A DNA stretch of 64,000 nucleotides. Source: Leishmania mexicana MHOM/GT/2001/U1103 (taxonomy: Eukaryota > Euglenozoa > Kinetoplastea > Trypanosomatida > Trypanosomatidae). Below the pieces are notes generated by a model. The model searched no databases, was not told the origin of the DNA, and was given only the letters and a program-made list of their open reading frames with translations. The stretch spans positions 434,512-498,511 of the forward strand of contig NC_018325.1 of NCBI RefSeq assembly GCF_000234665.1, read 5' to 3'. Positions 58,800-64,000 of the stretch are shown in pieces. The translations under genes and the position numbers were made by a program. Each line of letters begins with the position of its first letter. Position 1 is the first letter of the stretch.

Positions 58800-59165
58800 T
58801 TATGTGAGAGCCCATGTCGCTGCCATACAACAGGACGTGAACTTTACACCACTTGGCCCTGCCACACACACGGCCCCACCTCGCGTGGCGCCATGGCAGC
58901 CGTCAACACACGTCACCTCAGCAAGGCGCCGACGCAGTCATCGGAGCACAGCCTCTGGGTCAACCTCTACCTATACTCCCCCTCCCATTTCTTAGGTTGC
59001 GTCGCAGCCGATCCCCCAGCCAGTAGGCAGTGTGAGGACCGGGTGAGATACGCTCGAGCCAGGTCGACACTCTACCTATCACATGGGTGGTACAAGGCTG
59101 TACACGGTCGCAGGTGGCACCGGCGCAACGCCTTCCAGTACCCTGCCACCAACACGGGCGGTTTG
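58800..59165 (-). mobile_element. Possible SIDER-type degenerate retroposon fragment
   Basis: This ~370-bp island is complex, GC-rich and free of simple repeats, unlike the sequence around it. Its wording (CGTCGCAGCCGATCCCCCAG, GTGAGATACGCTCGAGCCAG, GTGGCACCGGCGCAACGCC) resembles what I remember of the SIDER family found in Leishmania 3' UTRs, which can lower mRNA stability. It lies downstream of the adenylate kinase stop, where such elements act. Strand, borders and identity are from memory and uncertain. No open frame in it looks like a protein. Confidence 0.4.
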
Positions 59166-60327
59166 GCATTGGGAGGATTTCTTTGTGTGTGTGTGTGGGG
59201 GGGGGGGGCTGCTTCTGCTCGGCCTCCTTCCTCAGACACGCAGAGAGTTTTGTTTTTTGGGGGGAGGGGGAAGCGGTGGTGCTGGACTCTGTGATACCAC
59301 TCATTGAGGTGGCCGGCATCATCAGGATTGGGGGGGGTGAGGTGGCGCGAGGCCAGAGAGAGAAAACGAAGAAGGGTGAGAGTAAAAACAACAAACAAAC
59401 ACACACAAGCACATGTACATCATCAGTAACACACACACACACACGCGGAGGAGAGGCGACGAGCTTTGGGGCCCGTTTCGCGTAGGAAGCGGGGGATGCG
59501 CGGATGGATGGATGAGGGAGGAGTGGAAAAGTGGAGGGGGGAGGAGGAGGGAGGCCACGCCAGCATGGTCTGCCAACAAAACGCTGCGGATGGTGCAGTT
59601 GGCAGCACGATGAGGAGGGAGGAGATGTGGTCGCTGGCGTAGCATGTACGGTGCAATCGGGTCTCCTCCGCTTTTTTCACCTTGTGTTTCCCGCCGCCAA
59701 TCGCCCCACTGAAGGCAGACCCCCCTCTTCCTCCTCCTCCTCAGCGCCACAGTTCTGTATCCCGCCGCCGCCACCCTTCTCTCCACTTCCGTCCGCTATC
59801 CCTCGCTGAAGACACCTGCCTCTCTCGCTCTCACACCAACCTGTGCACTCGTCAGCCGTCACATGTGTGTACACTAAAACAAGAAGGGAGGAGGGAGTGT
59901 GAGGGACACAGACACACGCACACAACAGTCCATATGGAGAATCACGTGCACAAGGCACCACCAACACCGCGATCACGACCATCAGCAGCGGCACTCATAA
60001 CGGGTAGACGGCGCACGGAGGCACAGACACAGGCACACAAAGGCGTACGTATGCCCCTTCTGCGTGCGTGTGTGTGTGTGTGTGTGTGTAGGCGGGTCGA
60101 ATTCTTTCTTTAGTTTCTACCGTTTTTTTTTGTTTTGATGCCTTCCGTCGTCGTCTTCGGCTGAGCGGCTACATCAAGAGCATCGGAGCATGCAGGTATT
60201 GTGCCGCTTCTCTCGGCGGCGGCTGTCCTCCTCCGCCTTCCGCCGTCCGACACATCTCTCGCCTCCATGACAGCCTTCCTCCCGCTCCTTCTCCTTTTTT
60301 TCCCTTCGCGTTTACCTTCTCTCTTGT

Positions 60328-61302
60328 CTACGCAACATCGTGGGTTCGGAGGTACTCGGTAATGTCCTTTGTGATGGCTGCCTCCGATCGGTTCCCGTCG
60401 ACGTGATACATGATGGATCCGTAGTAGTCCAGCAGACCCTCGACCATGGAGTGGTATGTCTCCAGACGAGGACCAAGCACCTCGCGGGTGTCATCGTCGC
60501 GGTGCTGCAGCCGATCGAGCAGCGCCGTGTCGTCCGCCGGCGGCGGGTTGTACTGGAGGTGGTAGATCATGCCGGTGACCGGGTCGGTGCGACGACCTTC
60601 GACGCGGCCGAATAAAACATCATCTGGGGTGTCAAGGACCACAAAGACGCGGGGGCACAGGCCTGCGGCGTCCAGCGCAATCGCTTGAGGGCGGGTGCGC
60701 GGGAAGCCGTCCAGCAGCCACCCGTTCATCACCGCATCCTCTTGCGTCAGTCGGTTGCGGATAATGCTGATGATAAGGCTATCCGGGACGAGCTCACCGC
60801 GCTGCATGAAGTTCTCGGCAATCTTGCCCAGGTGGGTGCCCTGAGCCACTTCAGCGCGTAGAAGATCACCCGATGAGACGTGCACCGGCTTCTTGCCAAC
60901 CGCACGCTTGTAGTAGGAGCAGATGTGGTGCGCCTGCGTGCCCTTGCCGCTTGCCGGCGGCCCAGCCAGGGCTACCCTCGGCGGCAGTGACGAGGCCGTC
61001 AACTCATGTACATATTGGAGCGGTTTGGTTGGCTTGTCGGTGATGATGCAACGCAAGATGTACTCCATCAGCTGCCCAATGTTGTTGTCCTTGATGTACG
61101 TGATCGTGTCCTCGGAGATGCCGTCGTTGGAGGACATGAAGGGGACGGGAAATTTCATGGCGGACGTCGAGCTGGTGGTGTCCGCGAAGGGGGCAGCGGC
61201 AGCAGTGGCATCGCAGGTGACAGTGGCCGACTCCGACGTGGCTGCGGCGGTCATTGCATCCGCCGCAGCGGGGGAGTTCGACTGCTGTGACTTTGTCGCC
61301 AT
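60328..61302 (-). CDS. Adenylate kinase with RIIa/Dpy-30-like docking domain
   Basis: A 324-aa protein; the first in-frame ATG is 61302 (MATKSQQSNSPAAAD). The kinase interconverts ATP + AMP and 2 ADP. Residues 1-60 are Ala/Ser/Thr-rich. Residues 62-104 (YIKDNNIGQLMEYILRCI ... KPTKPLQYVHEL) fit the two-helix docking fold shared by PKA RIIa and Dpy-30. The kinase core has the P-loop AGPPASGKGTQ (113-123), AMP-site SSGDLLRAEV (143-152), DGFPRT (198-203), a full-length LID starting GRVEGRRTDPVTGMIYH (232-248) and the LQHRDDD Arg loop (265-271). Docking domains anchor flagellar kinases to axonemal radial spokes or A-kinase anchors, so a flagellar location is likely but inferred. A strong acceptor precedes the start. 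Confidence 0.93.
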   Translation of the reverse strand: MATKSQQSNSPAAADAMTAAATSESATVTCDATAAAAPFADTTSSTSAMKFPVPFMSSNDGISEDTITYIKDNNIGQLMEYILRCIITDKPTKPLQYVHELTASSLPPRVALAGPPASGKGTQAHHICSYYKRAVGKKPVHVSSGDLLRAEVAQGTHLGKIAENFMQRGELVPDSLIISIIRNRLTQEDAVMNGWLLDGFPRTRPQAIALDAAGLCPRVFVVLDTPDDVLFGRVEGRRTDPVTGMIYHLQYNPPPADDTALLDRLQHRDDDTREVLGPRLETYHSMVEGLLDYYGSIMYHVDGNRSEAAITKDITEYLRTHDVA

Positions 61303-62579
61303 ATCGTGATGGTCGGAGACCGCGTTTATGCTCTGTCCTTTAATTCTGTGAGCAAGCAGAGAGGGAGAGAGAGCAAGGGAGGGCGTGAGGCGTGTGCGCG
61401 CGCGTGTATGTGTGAGGGAGGGAGGACTGGTGGTGGTGGCCGCTGTGGCGGTGGTGCTACGGAATGCCGCCGAAGTTCGTCCAAAAATAAACAATGGTGG
61501 CTTGCAGGGACTGTGTTAGCGTGAGGGACAGGTGCGCGTGAGCGTATCGTGTGTCTGTGTGGGGATGCAAGGTGGGGGACCGGGAGAGGGAGGGAAGGAG
61601 GTGGAGAGGCGGTTGCGTGTAGCGATATCCGCGCGTATGACAACCGTCACGATGGAAGCAGACGGGCGAAGGCCACACACACACAAAATGCGGAGAGGAC
61701 ACAAGGGAAACGGCACCGAGGAGAGAAGAACGCGAGAAGGGGGACGCGATCGGAGTCTGTCCACGTGAGCAAGGACGCATCCATGCATGCATGCATATGT
61801 GGGTGTATATGTTCATGTATATACGCGTAAGCGTGTGTGTCGGCGAGTGTTGAGAAGGGCAGGAACAAGAAAAGGGGGGCGAGGAGCAGCGAGAGCGAGA
61901 CAGTGCCAGAGAGGGGATGAGGAGCGGAGAAGGGCGTGCGCACGGGGTCGGAGGGAAGAGATGGACAAGGACCGGGGTCCACCTCTCAGCCGAACACCGC
62001 GGCCACGAAAAACAGATGTGCGTCCTAGCTGGCCCGTATGCGCACGTTGCAACCTTGTCTCTCCTTCGGTTGTGTCGCTTGTCAAGGCGGATTAAAGTAG
62101 ACACACACACACACACACGCACACGCACACACGAAGAGCAGCAAAATGCGAAGTGATGCGGTGGTGGTGCGGGTAGCCGTGTACATGGTCGGCATAAGAA
62201 CAAAAGAAGGTCGAGGACGTGTGCGGGTGTGAGGGCTTTACATACGGAGAGGGAGAGGGCTGGACAATGAGAACAATCGTTGCGTCAACAAAGCACAAGA
62301 GGCGATGTGCAAGGAGGCAAAATGGGCAGGGGGAGGGAGGCGGGATGGGTGGGGTCGCGCAACACATGTGCAGCGATGGTGGTCATCGGCAGTGGGCGCA
62401 CGTGATCCGACGTGGGTGGGTGGGTGGGTTGGGAGGGGTATGGAGCGAAAAAGGAAAGACAGCGCTTAAAGGCAGCCAAGACGGTAGTCGACAGAGAGGG
62501 TACACCACCTTGCAGCACCTGAGGCAAGCCCGACTCGAGTTGCACACACGTGGCGCACGCCGACGCATTTGGTAGCATG
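61303..62579. other. 1.3-kb spacer upstream of adenylate kinase
   Basis: Includes the adenylate kinase leader (to 61345), GA-rich runs (61355-61385, 61575-61610), CATG-rich and ATAT/GTGT sequence (61780-61840) and CA runs (62100-62120). It also holds the 3' region of the LRR gene. No gene seen. Confidence 0.6.
61346..61347 (-). promoter_or_regulatory. Predicted trans-splice acceptor for adenylate kinase
   Basis: A long clean coding-strand tract (CCCTCCCTTGCTCTCTCTCC, then CTCTCTGCTTGCTCACAG) ends at this AG. The leader is 43 nt without ATG before 61302. This is the clearest acceptor in the window. Confidence 0.7.
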
Positions 62580-64000
62580 CTACAGTTCCATGAGCCACAT
62601 AGGCACTGCATCGGCATCCTCTTCCATACCACCGCCACCGCCAGCTGTTTCGGTGACAGCCTTCATCCCCAACCCATCCAAGATGTTCGAGGCAGTCTTT
62701 AGCGGAGGAGGAGGGTATTGTTCCACTTCCTCTTGCTGCTGCTCTGCTGCTGAAGGCTTGGCGGTGTACAAAGTGCAGCCGTCCGAAGAAGTAGGGGACA
62801 TCGGCGGCGGCGATGCCGGATGCAGGCACGACACCGCGCACCGCGCATCGGTCCCGCTACCCTCTTTCAGGGAGTGGTTTGGGAAGGGCAACGTGTCTGC
62901 CACGGAGCCCGATCGCCGGTGCGGTGCCAATGACCGCTGATCTGTATACCCTCCGGCACCCAAGAGCGGGACGGCGACCCCGGCAGCGGGGCTGTTGTCG
63001 CTGCGATGACCGCTGCCGTCCATGACGTCCTCCAACTCCTCCGCTCCACCTGAAACGGTGTCCTCGGCGCTAACGTAGTCGTGGGCGGGTTTGTGAAGGG
63101 CGTCCATGTCGATATCATCCTGGAGAAAGCAAGGAACGCTTGTCGCACGAGCCTCTGTGACGGCGACTGCTGCGGCACCGACGGCGGCGTCGACCTTCAT
63201 GCCGTCGCTGTATGGCGGATCCTCATTGCCATCCATGAAAAAGTCGGCCGGGCTCCGCGAGAAGGGGTGTGCCGCACCCACGATCGGGGGGCTAGCAGGG
63301 ACAGGCGCCTTGACACTCTCGGCATCCGCCGAGGACTGTCTTGGAGAGTCGGCCGCGCCGAATGTGTCTGCCACGGGGCCCGACTCGCGCGCCAAAACGC
63401 AACTGAGACGGCGTCGCTGCGGGCTGTGCCTTAGCCGACGCGCCTCACGACGCGCTATGGCGGCAGTGATTCGCTGACGGAGAGCCCTCTGCAACATCTC
63501 CGGCATGGCGGTGTCTTCGACGCCGATGTAGTCGATGTGGACATCGGCCGCATCACACCAGTACTCGGTGCAGCAAGGCGGCGACGTTAGCGCGCCAGAT
63601 GGCGCGGCCGACGCGAGATAATCAGCGTTTCTGTCGTCCACCTCACCACCGCCGGCCTGCCGCGTGCGGTGTGCTTGCCTCACCGTGTGCAGCCCCTCAC
63701 ACCAGTGGACAAGGCACTTGCCACCCTGATAGGTGACCAGGTTGCCCCGCAGCTCGAGTCGGCGCAGTGCGGAAAAGCCGCTGCATGAGAAGCACAGCAC
63801 CAGCTGTCGAATGGAGGCGTTGTCGAGGCGGTTGTGGCTGAGGTCGATAGTGTGCAAGGTGTGCCGACACTCGCGTAGCACAGGTAAGAGCGCTACGAGT
63901 CCACGCGGCCCAATAAGGTTCGTGTTAAGGGACAACACCTGCAGCGGCGTAGCTTGTTCGGCGACAGCGAAGCAACGGGTCAGCGCTGAGTTGGGCAGCA
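62580..64000 (-). CDS. Leucine-rich repeat protein, 5' end beyond the window
   Basis: The frame is open to the last base and no ATG marks a start, so at least 473 aa are visible and the N-terminus is missing. The first ~100 visible residues are RNase-inhibitor-type LRRs: LQVLSLNTNLIGPRGLVALL, LHTIDLSHNRLDNASIRQLV and LRRLELRGNLVTYQGGKCLV. More repeats very probably lie to the right. After the LRRs there is a basic stretch (QRITAAIARREARRLRHSPQ) and then ~250 acidic and Ser/Ala/Pro-rich, probably disordered residues, ending EEDADAVPMWLMEL. Such LRR arcs bind proteins. Trypanosomatids have many of unknown role, and nothing here narrows it. Confidence 0.82.
   Translation of the reverse strand, partial: LPNSALTRCFAVAEQATPLQVLSLNTNLIGPRGLVALLPVLRECRHTLHTIDLSHNRLDNASIRQLVLCFSCSGFSALRRLELRGNLVTYQGGKCLVHWCEGLHTVRQAHRTRQAGGGEVDDRNADYLASAAPSGALTSPPCCTEYWCDAADVHIDYIGVEDTAMPEMLQRALRQRITAAIARREARRLRHSPQRRRLSCVLARESGPVADTFGAADSPRQSSADAESVKAPVPASPPIVGAAHPFSRSPADFFMDGNEDPPYSDGMKVDAAVGAAAVAVTEARATSVPCFLQDDIDMDALHKPAHDYVSAEDTVSGGAEELEDVMDGSGHRSDNSPAAGVAVPLLGAGGYTDQRSLAPHRRSGSVADTLPFPNHSLKEGSGTDARCAVSCLHPASPPPMSPTSSDGCTLYTAKPSAAEQQQEEVEQYPPPPLKTASNILDGLGMKAVTETAGGGGGMEEDADAVPMWLMEL

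Larger units (their letters stand above)
57110..60327. other. 3.2-kb spacer between adenylate kinase and the WD40/FAZ1-type gene
   Basis: Contents: CA runs (57552-57588, 57757-57785, 58530-58540), G-runs (57430-57438, 59197-59209, 59259-59275), TG run (60068-60090), a complex GC-rich island (58800-59165) that may be a retroposon remnant, and a T-run (60124-60132). No protein or RNA gene recognised. Confidence 0.6.

Noticed and set aside
61303..61494. 64-codon extension of adenylate kinase
   Set aside because: It starts at TTG, and the strongest acceptor in the window (61346-61347) lies inside it.
1..64000. CRISPR array, insertion sequence or prokaryote-type operon signals
   Set aside because: No regular repeat-spacer arrays, transposase genes or Shine-Dalgarno-type spacing are present. 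The organisation is that of a kinetoplastid nuclear chromosome.

Overview
The window is nuclear DNA from a kinetoplastid protozoan, most likely a Leishmania-type trypanosomatid. It is GC-rich. All 16 protein genes lie on the minus strand and none shows an intron. They are separated by 0.3-3.8 kb spacers full of CA/TG, poly-purine and G-run simple repeats. Upstream of most first ATGs, the coding strand carries a polypyrimidine tract followed by the first AG, which is the layout of a spliced-leader trans-splice acceptor. There is no strand switch, so the window sits inside one polycistronic unit transcribed right to left. From memory, a thymidine kinase, a PSA-type LRR surface antigen and an adenylate kinase occur close together on Leishmania chromosome 21; this placement was not checked. 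Coding sequence covers about 58% of the window.

In transcription order (right to left): a leucine-rich repeat protein cut by the window edge (62580-64000); an adenylate kinase with an N-terminal RIIa/Dpy-30-like docking helix pair (60328-61302); a WD40 plus coiled-coil protein with a FAZ1-type domain (53321-57109); a shorter WD40 paralogue (49925-51715); a 1447-aa coiled-coil protein with the same FAZ1-type domain (42427-46770); thymidine kinase (40044-40898); a probable mitochondrial protein of unknown role (37530-38411); a PIF1-type helicase (33319-35649); an RSL1D1/Utp30-type ribosomal L1-domain protein (31618-32421); a secreted-looking PSA-type LRR antigen (28982-30385); a 1105-aa protein with a docking domain and EF-hand-like blocks (22595-25912); a 1757-aa coiled-coil protein (13519-18792); an unknown 312-aa acidic protein (11552-12490); a golgin-84-like tail-anchored coiled-coil protein (9118-11007); a WD40 protein (6655-8502); and a TPR protein with about 26 IQ motifs (494-5845).

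There is no operon logic, because trypanosomatid polycistrons mix functions. Even so, the share of large coiled-coil, WD40, IQ and docking-domain proteins typical of the flagellum, basal body and flagellar attachment zone (FAZ) is striking. The adjacent WD40 paralogues and the nearby FAZ1-type proteins are the most interesting content. Three 100-N assembly gaps fall in low-complexity spacers. No tRNA, rRNA, snRNA or CRISPR was recognised. One spacer island (58.8-59.2 kb) may be a degenerate SIDER-type retroposon.
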